Source: Bettongia penicillata ogilbyi
Lineage: Eukaryota; Chordata; Mammalia; Diprotodontia; Potoroidae
Direction of reading: 5' to 3'
Assembly (NCBI GenBank): GCA_023548195.1
Contig: JAJHZJ010000693.1
Span: forward strand, 434,001-498,000
DNA length: 64,000 nucleotides
The notes under the pieces were generated by a model. It ran no database searches and had not been told where the DNA came from. It saw nothing but the letters and a program-made list of their open reading frames with translations. Positions 53,830 through 63,929 of this stretch are shown here, in pieces. The position numbers and the translations under genes are program-made. Each line of letters opens with the position of its first letter. Position 1 is the first letter of the stretch.

Positions 53830-54215
53830 AGTATCATTGGATGAAAAGAGTATTTGGCTCTAGATTCCAAGAAGCTCTGCTTCAAATCCTGCTTTAGACA
53901 GGTACTAACTGTATGACCTTTGGCAAATTTTATAACCTTTGTCGCCTCAATTTCCTCATCTGTGAAAGAAGGAGTTGGGCTAGGTCAGAGGCTCTTAACC
54001 ATTTTTGTGATATGGACCTCTTTGGCAACCTGTGGACTTTGCAAAATCATGTTTTTAAACATGTAAAATAAGACAGGATTACAAAAGAAACCAAATATAT
54101 CAAAATACAATTATCAAAAAATTTTAAACCCTCTGAAATTTTCCCATGGAACCATGTTAAGAACCCCTAGACCAGATAATTTGTTTTTTCACTTTACATC
54201 TATGGTCCTGTAAGC
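53830..54215 (+). mobile_element. Ther-2 SINE split by a DNA transposon
   Basis: Left part ends 'gttgggctagg' at about 53983; right part resumes at 54170 and ends 'catctatggtcctgtaagcc'. Confidence 0.85.
53986..54169 (+). mobile_element. hAT-like MITE
   Basis: Termini 'cagaggctcttaaccatttt' and 'gttaagaacccct' are inverted copies. Interior 'tttttaaacatgtaaaataa', 'ggattacaaaagaaacc'. Same family as the pieces at 63545-63615 and 63830-63920. Confidence 0.82.
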
Positions 54216-54269
54216 CACTACATTCTTTTTCTTGACTTACCCCTATGTAACATAGGGCCCTTTCCACCA

Positions 54270-54460
54270 TCCTACCTTAACCTCCTATGGGGCGCTGCTC
54301 TTTGAGCATAAGCACCAGTGACAGCTATTTGAGAGGAAGCTGTGTTTAAATTGTGACTAAGCTTTCAAGGTGAGTGGCACCAAAGGAGAACAATATTTGG
54401 TGATAAAATATTTTTGTTATGTGAAGATTTCTAATCTGTAATCAGAGGAGGTAGATTCGA
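54270..54460. promoter_or_regulatory. Candidate conserved block in intron 2
   Basis: Repeat-free text with a non-decayed look: 'tatggggcgctgctctttga', 'caaggtgagtggcaccaaag', 'gttatgtgaagatttctaat'. The GGTGAGT inside could be a donor-like site without an exon. Inferred only. Confidence 0.3.
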
Positions 54461-54497
54461 ATCCTATCCTGTTTGTCTTAGTATCAATCACCATCCT

Positions 54498-54770
54498 CTG
54501 TAGCTAGATGGTGTAATACTCTGGGCTTCAAGAAGACATAAAAGTTGGACTCTGACCTCAAACATTTACTAACTATGTGACCCTGGACCAAGTCACTTTT
54601 TCTCTGTTTATCTTTGTTTCTTTATCTGTAAAATGGGGATAAAAGCAATACCCACCTCCCAAGGTTATTTTTAGGATCAAATGAAATAATATTTGTGATC
54701 AAATAAGATATTAAGACATTTCCTGGCACTTAGTAGGAACTTAATAAATGCTTATTTCCTTCCTTCCCTA
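54498..54770 (+). mobile_element. MIR (Ther-1) SINE with marsupial-type head
   Basis: Head 'agctagatggtgtaatactc', core 'ctatgtgaccctggaccaag', tail 'ggcacttagtaggaacttaa'. Complete copy. Confidence 0.9.
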
Positions 54771-55134
54771 TTTTCTTCTCTTTAAAAATGGGGTGTGGAG
54801 TTAGGAGGGGAAAAATGGAACTAGGTGACCTCAAAAGATCCTTGTGTCTCTAGATTCTGGGATATCCTATTTTTTCTGACTGTTCAGGATAAATCTTTAA
54901 GCATCTGGTAATAGTTATTTGGTAACAAAAATCCTAGGCTTTATAGGCAGACTGAGTCTGAGAAAGTTCATTATTCAGACACTGGTCTGATAAGGCGAGG
55001 TAAGGCAAGGAAGGGTTTCTGGCAAGGAAGGGTTTTCCCTAAGGTCCCAGCTACTTAGAGCAAGCTGTAGAGTAAAGGATATTCATCCTCACAATTGGAT
55101 TCCCCTTGGATAGGTCCTTGTGATATCTGACTAT

Positions 55135-55328
55135 TTTAAGTCACAAATTTAAATTAGAAAAAGCCCCCAAAATAATTTAATCCAATCTCTTCATTCTATA
55201 AATGAGGAAACTGAGGCAGACAGAAGTGAAGTGATTTGCCCAAAGTCACACAGTAAATGTGAAGTGTGGGATTTGAATGCAGGTCTTCCAGATTAGTCTT
55301 CTTTCCACCAAACTGTACTGCTTCCCTG
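55135..55328 (-). mobile_element. Ther-2 SINE
   Basis: 'ataaatgaggaaactgaggc', 'aagtgatttgcccaaagtca', head end 'ccaaactgtactgcttccc'. Confidence 0.9.
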
Positions 55329-55560
55329 AATTTGGGAAGAGAAGTAGTAAAGTGGATTAATAGTAACCTGGCCAAGCCATCAGACTGGAGTCACTGATGG
55401 GAGGCATGCTGTCTGTCTGGCCCTGTTTCCCAGAGACAGGTCACCCTGAACCATCCCAGAATATGATGGGGGTGGAGCTGGAACAGCAGGCAGGGAGTCA
55501 TTCAAAGGCAAAGACTTTGTGGTGGAGCTTATAGCAAATCTCTTACATATCTCACTCGAT

Positions 55561-55589
55561 TCTCGAGAGAGAATCTTCTCGAGAGAGAA

Positions 55590-55666
<77 letters not shown>

Positions 55667-55853
55667 CGTCTCTCTCTTTTTTCCCTTTGTCTTTCTCTCA
55701 CTTTGTCTCTCTGTCTCTCTCTTTGTCTCTCCCTGACTCTCTCTGTCTCACCTGTTTGATTCTCTCTTTCTCTGTGTGCGCTCTTTTCTCTTCTCTCTCT
55801 CTTTCTCTCTTCTTCCCTCTTTCTCTCCCCCTACCTCTCTCCAGCTTCTAAGT
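55561..55853 (+). repeat. (CT)n array and CT-rich flank
   Basis: Pure CT at about 55604-55663, then TCTC words with T, G and C breaks to 55853. A perfect 18-bp palindrome, gagagagaattctctctc, lies at 55581-55598, next to a repeated 'ttctcgagagagaat'. Confidence 0.97.
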
Positions 55854-56024
55854 GTGTGGGGGTTGCAAGCTGCACAGTAACCTCTCTGGGGCTGTTTTCC
55901 TATTTGTGAAATGGAGATAACAGTCCTTGGATAGTCCACAAAATTGATGTGTAGAAACCAATTTTAAAGTATAGAAATGCTTTAGAAAGATTGATAGTGA
56001 GGAAGGGAGGGAGGAGGAGAAGGA

Positions 56025-56189
<165 letters not shown>

Positions 56190-56535
56190 AAAGATTTTTA
56201 ACTAGGGACACCCAGGGAGAGTGTCATAGAAGTGACCCCTGATCTGAACCTTGAATAATATAAGGATTTCTGAAAGGTAGAGATGAGCTCTAGGTGAGTA
56301 TCCCAGGCTTGGCTCTTGGTCTGTGTAAATGCATGGAGATGGGGAAAGACAGGGCCAATTCTGGAAATCACTAGTATCTAGCTTAGCTGGAATGTCTCAA
56401 CTCCATGAAAATTAGGATGTAGAGTAAGCCTGGAGTGGTAAGTTGTGGAGCACTCTGAATGCCATGCTTACAAATTGTATTTTATCCCAGTGGGGAACTT
56501 TATCTGGACAAATGGATTGGTACTTTGTATTCAAC
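56190..56535 (+). repeat. Interior of an old interspersed repeat
   Basis: 'tgatctgaaccttgaataat', 'gtctgtgtaaatgcatggag' and 'ggagcactctgaatgccatg' follow the order of a long mammalian repeat whose left end is the TTTATTAAGC motif. I am unsure of its formal class. Confidence 0.5.
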
Positions 56536-56540
56536 TTAGA

Positions 56541-56781
56541 GGGCAGATAGGTGACATAGTGGATAGAACACTGACCCTGGAGTCAGGAAGACCAGAGTTC
56601 AAATCCAGTTGCAGACACTTACTAGCTGTGTGACCCTGGACAAGTCACTTAAGCCTATTTGCCTTGGTTTCCTCATCTGTAAAATGAGCTGGAGAAGGAA
56701 ATGGCAAACCACTCTAATATCTTTGCCAAGAAAACTCCAAATGGGGTCAAAAAGAGTTAGACATGACTAAAACAACTGAAC
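56541..56781 (+). mobile_element. Mar-1 SINE, best preserved copy
   Basis: Head 'gggcagataggtgacatagt', core 'tagctgtgtgaccctggaca', tail 'ccaaatggggtcaaaaagag' then 'gttagacatgact'. B-box-like 'agttcaaatcc' is intact. Confidence 0.95.
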
Positions 56782-57114
56782 TTCCACTTAAGGAGTTGCT
56801 TTGGGCTAGTAGGAGGTCTACTTAGGTCTTTCTGACTCTGCAGCCAGCTCTAACCATTATTCTATAATGCCTCTCCATGGAGCCTTACATTAAAGAACAA
56901 CATTTATCCTTTGTGCTTTTCATTCTGGGGTCTAGTCAAGGAATATTTAAGTAGTTCATGCTAGATACGTTCAGGAATGATCTTACTAGAAATGAGAAGA
57001 AATAGACACTCTGAGAAGGTGCCCTCAGGCAGTGTGGTGTAATGGGAGGGGAAATAGCCATTGGAAAGAGAATGGGAAAGGGACATGAGTTCGACATTAC
57101 AGCTCTCTCACTTG
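56782..57114. other. Unassigned, partly decayed repeat
   Basis: May continue the repeat left of the Mar-1 insertion; not resolved. Confidence 0.35.
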
Positions 57115-57440
57115 CTAGAATATAAGGACCTCAAAGTCAGGGGTTGGTTCATTATTTCTTTGTATCCCCATTACCTATTATAATCCCTGGCACATAGTAG
57201 GCACCTTTTGAAATTTGCCAGTTGATTGCTATTTGGGTGTCTTTGGCCAAGTTAGTTCCTCTCCCTGGGCTTCAATTCTTCTGTGAAATGAGGTAAATAG
57301 GAACAGGCAGTGTCATTCTTTCCACATTCTCTCATCGGCTCCCCCTTCCTAGGGTACAGATCTGAAAACATCACTCCTCTGCTCAAAAATCCTCAGTGGT
57401 GCCTGTTTCCTTTAGTGGGGAAAAATCAGAAACTCCTTAG
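57115..57440 (+). mobile_element. L2 LINE pieces
   Basis: 57115-57205 is an L2 3' end ('cctggcacatagtaggcacc'). 57350-57440 is more internal L2 ('cactcctctgctcaaaaatc', 'cagtggtgcctgtttccttt'). Confidence 0.75.
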
Positions 57441-57454
57441 CCTGTCTTTTCTAC

Positions 57455-57770
57455 AGAGGCAATTTGATACAATGATTAGAGTACTGCACTTAGAGTCAGC
57501 GAGACCTGCGTTCAGATCCTGCCTCTGACACTAAAGTGCCTGTGTGCCTTGAGCAAGTCCCATCATTTCTCTGGATCTCAACTTCCTCATCTGTAAAATG
57601 AGCTGATTAGGCTAGAGGTTCTTCTGCATTCAAGTTCTGCCTCAAATGAGGACTAGCTATGTGACTCTGATTGAGTCACTTAAATTCTCTGAGACTCAGT
57701 TTCCTCAGTTGCAAAATGAGGAGGTTGGTAATCTTCAAGGTCCCTTCCAGTTTTAAAACCTCGGATCCCA
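57455..57770 (+). mobile_element. Two Ther-2 SINEs in tandem
   Basis: 57455-57625: 'agagtcagcgagacctgcgt'. 57630-57770: 'tagctatgtgactctgattg' and 'ttcaaggtcccttccagttt'. Confidence 0.87.
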
Positions 57771-57921
57771 TGTTGATCCTACTCTCTTTCAGAATAGGAA
57801 TGTGATCGCTTGAGATCCATTTGGTGAAGATCTTGCTGTAGGTGGGTCTCTCCATTCAGCTCCAATGCATCTAAATCAACCAGTCTGTTTTCATTCAGTT
57901 ACTGCCTATGATCCAAAGGGA

Positions 57922-58060
57922 TTAATCAATCAATAAGCATTTACTAAGCACCTACTATGTGCCAGGCACTCCGCTAAGTGCAGAGGATACAAAAAGAGGC
58001 TAAAGACAGTCTCTGTCCTCAAAGAGTTCACCATCCGATTGTAAGCTTGTAAACAGGCTG
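57922..58060 (+). repeat. TTTATTAAGC-family repeat, clearest copy
   Basis: 'aagcacctactatgtgccag', 'gcactccgctaagtgcagag', 'gacagtctctgtcctcaaag'. Confidence 0.8.
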
Positions 58061-58949
58061 CTCTGGTCATGTTATTTTGTTTCAAAGTACCGCTCAGTAA
58101 GAAGGATCAAAGGTAATCACATCTTCACACCAAACCTTGGATCAACTCTCCATTCAAAGGCAATCCACCTTGACCAAAAGGAAACCATTCTTCTTGTGTC
58201 TATGCCATTCTTTTAGGAGCACTTGTGACTTCTTCCTGCGTTACATTTCTAGGATTGCCCTTATCCTTAGAGACTTGGCTATGCTTCCCAGCACACTGCC
58301 TCAGAGTTTTCTTCTGGAACTCATCCATCTTCACTTGTCATTCGAATCTCCTTATCAGCATAGCAGCCACACTCCACCCAACACCAAGATGCATGTTGTT
58401 AGTAACAAGTAGGGTGGGGATTGTGCTCCAGTCCAGGGATAAGCCTAACACTAAATGCTCCATATCTTGTTTATAGAAGGAGTAAGTACTTCGGTTAGTT
58501 TGTGTTGCCTTTGGTGCTGGTGCGCCCTAGTTAGACCAACTCATCTTTGGAGAGAGTCCCAATGTATATATATGGAAGCATGTGAAAGTGAGCAGCAGGT
58601 AAGATTTCAAGAAGCTTTCGGCAGTGGTAGACTGGGTGTTTCCCATCTGTCTCCCTTTGTGTTTTTATGTATAGTGCTGGCTTCTCTACCTCCATAGAAG
58701 GTGGTCAGGAGTTTATAAAGTATAGCTGGATTTCCTTGCATATCTCACATGAGCTACACTGGCCACATGCTACTCCAGAGTCAGGGCAGAATTTATGGGA
58801 GCATCAGCAACATGTTCCGTAGGTTTCACAACACAGCCACGTATCAACTCCTTTTCCTCCTTGGCTAAATCTTCCACTGCTGGGAAAGATTGTGCACCAA
58901 TAGTCATCTTTTGGACTCATGAATTTGGCAGGACATTTGGGTGGCACTT
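58061..58949. other. Unassigned intron 2 sequence with a short minus frame
   Basis: No transposon recognised. On the minus strand an ATG frame of 45 codons (58907 down to 58770) has a charged, protein-like composition, but no splice signals or homologue that I can name. Confidence 0.3.
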
Positions 58950-59075
58950 TCAGGTTCATAAGATGGTTGATTTAGTGCTATGGATAAGAAAAGGGAGGCC
59001 CCAAGAGATGAAATGTCTTGCCAAAGGCCATATAACAAGTAAATATTAGAGCCAGGATTCAAAGCCGGCTCTCTT
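58950..59075 (-). mobile_element. MIR SINE, degenerate
   Basis: 'gtcttgccaaaggccatata' core and 'gccaggattcaaagccggct'. Confidence 0.75.
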
Positions 59076-59084
59076 CTCCCTTCT

Positions 59085-60740
59085 GTGACTGAACTGGTTG
59101 AGGTCTTCCATAGTTGCGTCTATTTTGTTTCCTCTCAATCTCCTCTTCACTCTCTGCAATCTGGCTTCCAACTTAATCATTCAATCCAAACTGCTCCCTC
59201 CAAAGGTACCAGTGACCTCTTACTTGGCATATCCAATGACCTTCCCTCAATCTTCATTCTTCTTGAACTTCTGCAGCCTTTGACACTGTTGACCACTCTC
59301 TTCCCTCTAAGTTTTTGTGACACTGGTCTCTCCTGGTTCTCCTTCATCTGTCTGACTGTTCTGTCTTGATATCCTCTGCTAGATCTTTATCCAAGTCTCA
59401 TCTGATAACCATGGGTGTCACACAATGCTGTGTCCTGGGTCTTCTCTTCCCCCTCTATACTATTTCTCCTGGTGATCCCATCAGCTCTCAGGGGTTCAAT
59501 CATCATTTCTATGAAGACTGATTTGTCTACCTCTAACCTTACTATGACTTCTCTAATTGCCTTATGGTCTTCTCAAACTTGATATCCCATAGACATCTGG
59601 TACTCAACATGTCCAAAACTAAACTCATCATTCGCCCACACCTGATGTCCCCTCTTTCTAACTTTCCTATCATTTTTGAGGCAATCATTATCCTCTTAAT
59701 CATGCCGCCTCACAATCTAGGTGTCATCCTTGACTCCCCACTCTCTCTCATTCCCTCCATATCCAATCAGTAGTCATGTCCTACCTTCTCAAATATCCCC
59801 CTTCTCTCCTCTGACACCCCCATCTTGGTTCAAGCCTTTATCACCTCAAACCTGGACTGCTACAATAGCCTGCTTGTAGAAGAGAGATCTTCTTGCCTCA
59901 AGTCTCTCTCCATTCTAATCCATGCTATTCATTTGTCAATTGATCTTTCTAAATCACAGGTCTGATCATGTCACCCTGTGATCCTCCTTCAATACTCTCC
60001 AGTGCTCTGGATCACCTTCAGGACCAAATACAAAATCGTCTGTTTTATTTTAAAGTTCATCATAATCTTTCCCATCTTCTTGTGCCTTTTGTGGTTGTTT
60101 GTTCAGCCTTCATGACCCCATCTGGGAATTTTCTTGGCAGAGATACTGGAGTGGTTTGCCATTTCCTTCTCCTGCTCATTTTACCCATGAGGACCCAAGG
60201 CAAATAATATTAAGTGACTTGCCCTGGGTTATACAGTTAGTAAATATCTGAAGTCAGATTAGAGCTTGTGAAGATGAATCTTTCTGATTCCAAGCCCAGC
60301 ACTCTATACATTGCTCCACCTTCTTAAACTTCACTCTCCTCCTTGTACTCTATGATCCAGTGACCCTGTCCTCCTTACTGTTCCTCCCACAAGACATCCC
60401 ATCACCCAACTCCAGGCATTTTCACTGGCTGCCCTCCATGCCTGGACTTCTCTCCTCTCTTCTCTCATCTTTCTAAGTCCCCTGATTTCCATCAAGTCTC
60501 ATTTAAAGGTTCACTTTCTACAAGAAAGGTTTACCAGTCCTCTTTAATCTTAGTACCTTTACTCTGAGACTACTCCTATGTATCCTGTTTGTATCTGAGT
60601 GCATAGCTGTTTGCATGTGGTCTCCTCCATTAGAATGTGAGCTCTTTAAAGTCGGGGGCTGTCATTTGCCTTTCTTTATATCCCCAGCATTTAATGTAAT
60701 GCCTAGCACATGGTGAATACTTAATAAATGTTTGTTGACT
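59085..60740 (+). mobile_element. L2 LINE with reverse-transcriptase fossil
   Basis: About 1.4 kb of L2 plus a nested SINE. Decayed reverse-transcriptase blocks in order: AAFDTVDH near 59272-59300, a GVTQCCVLG block near 59413-59440 (the usual GVPQGSVLGP region), LNMSKTKLIIR near 59605-59640 and LGVILDS near 59718-59740. The YxDD catalytic block is not recognisable. The 3' end (gtgagctctttaaagtcggg, cctagcacatggtgaatact) is complete. Frameshifts and stops make it inactive. Confidence 0.9.
60087..60320 (-). mobile_element. Mar-1 SINE nested in L2
   Basis: Tail 'tcagccttcatgaccccatc', 'actggagtggtttgccattt', head 'ctatacattgctccacc'. Splits the L2 between its coding part and 3' UTR. Confidence 0.92.
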
Positions 60741-61154
60741 TGAGTTCAGGTGAGGTTTGATTTGATCCTTCAAGTATTAGTAGGATTTTAATAGGGATGG
60801 GCACTGGAAATAAGTGTAATGGAATAAAATAATTAGTAGTAGTAGTGGTATAGTGGAAATGAGTATAGTATAGATATAGAAACTCACTGGAGGAGAGAAG
60901 GGTAGAGGAAGACTATTTTGGCATGGTAGAATTCATAGATGGCACCTAGAACCAATGAGCTTCCCTTGGCCATAAAAGTGACATGACCACAAAGTGATTC
61001 AAATCCAGACCTTTGGAAATTTGCTTTGGGAATTAATTTCTATATAGATGTAGTGTTTATACTCTCCACCACCTTCCCATTCCCACCCCACACACAATCA
61101 CCCAAGGAACCTACATCCTGGATTTCTTTTTCTCTCTAAGGTCACCAATTCTTT
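60741..61154. other. Unassigned, low similarity to L3
   Basis: 'aggtttgatttgatccttca' could be an L3 tail scrap; AGT triplets at 60834-60846. Otherwise nothing. Confidence 0.4.
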
Positions 61155-61290
61155 TTTTAGTGGTATTTAAGGTTGACTTGCCCAGGGTCACACAGCTAAT
61201 AAGTGTCAAGTGTCTGAGGCTGGATTTGAACCCAATTCCTCCTGACTCCAGAACTGGTGCTCCATCCACTGCACCACCCAGCTGCTCCTA
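61155..61290 (-). mobile_element. Short marsupial SINE with A-tail
   Basis: On the plus strand: T-run, 'ggttgacttgcccagggtca', duplicated 'aagtgtcaagtgtctgagg', 'cctcctgactccagaactgg', 'ccaccacccagctgctcc'. Lacks the RTE tail of Mar-1 and ends in an A-tract, so probably an L1-mobilised SINE class (SINE1/WSINE-like). Confidence 0.75.
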
Positions 61291-61394
61291 AAGTCACTAA
61301 TTCTAAGAAAGGGCTGCTGAGCACATCGAATTCCCTGAACTCCTCTTCCACCCTTTGTTAGATCACAGAAGGATTTCCTTGACCTTTTTATTAT

Positions 61395-61735
61395 ATTAAT
61401 GAATACTATATATTAATGCTGTCAAAGGAGACAATATTTGTAAAACTCTTAGCACAATGTCTGGCACACAGCAAGTGCTTAGTAATCATTCTCTCTGTCT
61501 CCCTTTATACCATGGAACCTTGATTTTCCACAAACAGGAATAAGATTCCTACGAGAAAAAAAAATTAATATGTCTTCCTCCAAATATTTCTTGCAAAATT
61601 ATTAATATGTCCAAACTAAATTCAATTAGATACTTAGCACCTATTCAATTCAGCAAGCATTAATTAAGTGCCTACTGTCTTCCAGACACTGTATTAAGTG
61701 CAGAAGATACAAAAAATGGAGGGTCGAGAGGTCTA
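61395..61735 (+). repeat. MIR tail, then TTTATTAAGC-family repeat
   Basis: 61395-61490: 'cttagcacaatgtctggcac'. 61645-61735: 'ttaattaagtgcctactgtc' and 'gtattaagtgcagaagatac'. Confidence 0.75.
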
Positions 61736-61821
61736 TCACCTTGTGAACTTGGTGAAGAGGCTTTCTAGGCTTACTTTTGATTGGTCCTTAGACAATGGAT
61801 ATAGAGAGTCCACCACCACCT

Positions 61822-62000
61822 AGGTGCCATATTGGCTAGAGTGGTAGACTTGGAGTCAGAATGACCTGAGTTCATATCTAGACTCAGACACTTATCTATG
61901 TGATGCTGGCTGAGTTATTTAATGTCAGCCTCCTGTTCCTTAAAATGATTTAACCTAGAATACCTCTACAACCCATTCTAGCTCTAAATCTATGATTTAA
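61822..62000 (+). mobile_element. Ther-2 SINE with marsupial-type head
   Basis: 'acctaggtgccatattggct' head, tail 'attctagctctaaatctatg'. Confidence 0.85.
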
Positions 62001-62164
62001 TCATTAGACCTATCCTTGAAATCTTTCTCCCTTAGACCTGCCAGATCTTGTGTTCTCCTGGAAGTACCCAGGGCCACTGCCTAGCTCAAGATGAGGCACC
62101 AAAGGAGTGCTTGAACGACTCTTACCAAAATACCCAGATATGTAGTAGAGACAGCTGCAGAGGA

Positions 62165-62400
62165 TAGATTTCTCTTTGAGAGATCTAAGTCCTGTTTCGA
62201 ATTCTATTCCTGGCTCTCCATTGAATCCTGAACAATTGATTTAACCTGAAACTGTGTCTGTTCTCCCACTAGAATATAATGACCAAGAGGGCAGAGACAG
62301 TGGTTTTGCCTTCCTCTCTATCCCCAACACATCATACGGTGCCTGGCGCACAGTAAGCACATATGTTTGATGATATTTGATGATGATTGTTTCCTCCCCT
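62165..62400 (+). mobile_element. SINE head piece, then L2 3' end
   Basis: 62165-62250: decayed CORE text. 62255-62395: 'agagggcagagacagtggtt', 'ggtgcctggcgcacagtaag'. Confidence 0.65.
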
Positions 62401-62439
62401 GGAGAGTAGCTATGTCCTCCATTCTACATGGGGGAAAGG

Positions 62440-62625
62440 AAACCTGGCATAGTGGATAGAGTGGTAGCACTGGACTCAGGAAACCCTGGGTTCAAGTCCC
62501 ATTTCTAACACTTAACTCTTTGTATTGGGCAGGTCACTCCAAGCCTAAGACTTATCTGCTAAGTTAAAATGGGCTTTGATCTGCACTGGTATTTACTAAT
62601 GAAGCAAAGTTCTTTTGTATATTTG
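62440..62625 (+). mobile_element. CORE variant SINE
   Basis: Head 'cctggcatagtggatagagt', core 'ccctgggttcaagtcccatt', tail 'gatctgcactggtatttact'. Confidence 0.7.
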
Positions 62626-62719
62626 TTATACAGAAATATAAAAATAAATAAGTTTCTTGAATATGCTATATAAACCTTTATACTTAGTAGGGGGAATGGA
62701 GGAGGGTGGTCCCAGTAAA

Positions 62720-63170
62720 GACAGTATGGTGTGAAATGGTCCAGAATACTGATGCCTATAGGACCTACTTCTCAGGGTTGTTATGGGGTGAAATCAAATA
62801 AGGTATATAAAATATGTGTGTGCTGTCAATTATTATTCTGAGAGAAGTGAATTGACTTGCTTAAGGACACACGACAAGTAAGTGCCAGGGCCAGGCTTCA
62901 AATCAAGCTCTTACAAAGGAGAATAATGTCTATAGGACCTCTTACCTTATACATTCACATTCTTTGAGTTGGGTAGTTAGCTCAGAGATCATGTGGTTTA
63001 ACCTCTACCTGAACAAAAATTCCTTCTATAATGTCCCTGATAAGTGATCATTCATTCTTACTGGAAGCCCTCCAGTGACAGGGAATTCACTAACTCCTGA
63101 GATGGCCCTCCCTGGACTTGCAGCCCTGATTGATGCTGTCATGATCCCTATTCCTGGCCAAATCCCATGC
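62720..63170. mobile_element. MIR pieces, then L3/CR1 (-)
   Basis: 62720-62840 (+) 'ctcagggttgttatggggtg'; 62840-62930 (-) 'cttaaggacacacgacaagt'; 62980-63170 L3 (-) 'actggaagccctccagtgac' and 'gggaattcactaactcctga'. Confidence 0.7.
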
Positions 63171-63174
63171 CTCT

Positions 63175-63410
63175 GCTATCATCTTGCAGTCAAAGTCGCA
63201 TGTATGAAAGATCAGGGACAAGCAAGCTGTTATTAAATCCAACACAGTCCTTCTTTGCATGCTCCATTTCAGACCTGCCTACAGCAATGTTGCTCCAACA
63301 ATTACTGCTTGACACTGGGGTATAATTAGTTATTGTGCAAACCAAGTAAAATGAACCCTGATTTCAGCTAGCTGGTCATTACTGCCCTGCATACTGAAGA
63401 TGGCAGAGTT
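63175..63410. promoter_or_regulatory. Candidate conserved block in intron 2
   Basis: Repeat-free, with 'gtataattagttattgtgca' at about 63320-63339, 'ctgttattaaatccaacaca' and 'tgcatgctccatttcagacc'. The clean, motif-rich text contrasts with decayed L3 on both sides. Inferred only. Confidence 0.4.
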
Positions 63411-63489
63411 GAAGCAAGCTCTTCTCTCCCTGTAGCATCCAGGCACACCTTGTGGGTCTTCCTCCTCCCTCATGGGCTTGTGTCTTAAA

Positions 63490-63920
63490 ATTGTAAGTCA
63501 ATGAATGTGAGCTCTGGAAGGGAACTTGGAAAAATCCTCTAAACAAAGGGCTCTTACTTTTTTTGTGTCCTGGGCCCCTTGGATAATCTGGTAAAGGACT
63601 CCTTTTCAACCCAACCCATATAGCAAAGGAATCCCCACTTGAACCAACACTGCCTGAAGACCTCCAAGGAGGGAGAGCCCCTCACCCCTTGGGGCAGCTC
63701 ATCCTACTTTTGGACAACTCTAATTCTTGACAGGATTTCCTGACATCAAGCCTAAATTTGCTTCTTTAAAGCATTCACCAATTGCTCCTGGTTCTACCTT
63801 CTTGAGACGAAATAGAACAAATCTACTTTTAAATGCATAAGATAAAATACATATATTTGCAAAGGAAATATGGTTATCAACTCTGTATGTGTATTAGGTT
63901 TACTGGCCTCAAGTTAAGAA
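63490..63920. mobile_element. Interleaved L3/CR1 (-) and hAT-like MITE pieces
   Basis: 63490-63540 L3 end (-); 63545-63615 MITE left half ('gggctcttactttttttgtg', 'tggtaaaggactccttttca'); 63620-63830 L3 (-) ('cttgaaccaacactgcctga', 'ttggggcagctcatcctact'); 63830-63920 MITE right half ('tgcataagataaaatacata', 'caagttaagaacctctgcc'). Confidence 0.65.
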
Positions 63921-63929
63921 CCTCTGCCC

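Noticed and set aside
56541..56781. tRNA gene
   Set aside because: The A/B-box-like text belongs to the head of Mar-1 SINEs; no complete cloverleaf outside SINEs was found.
59564..59773. Possible host gene with LNMSKTKLIIR and LGVILDS words
   Set aside because: These are reverse-transcriptase blocks of an L2 LINE, with frameshifts around them.
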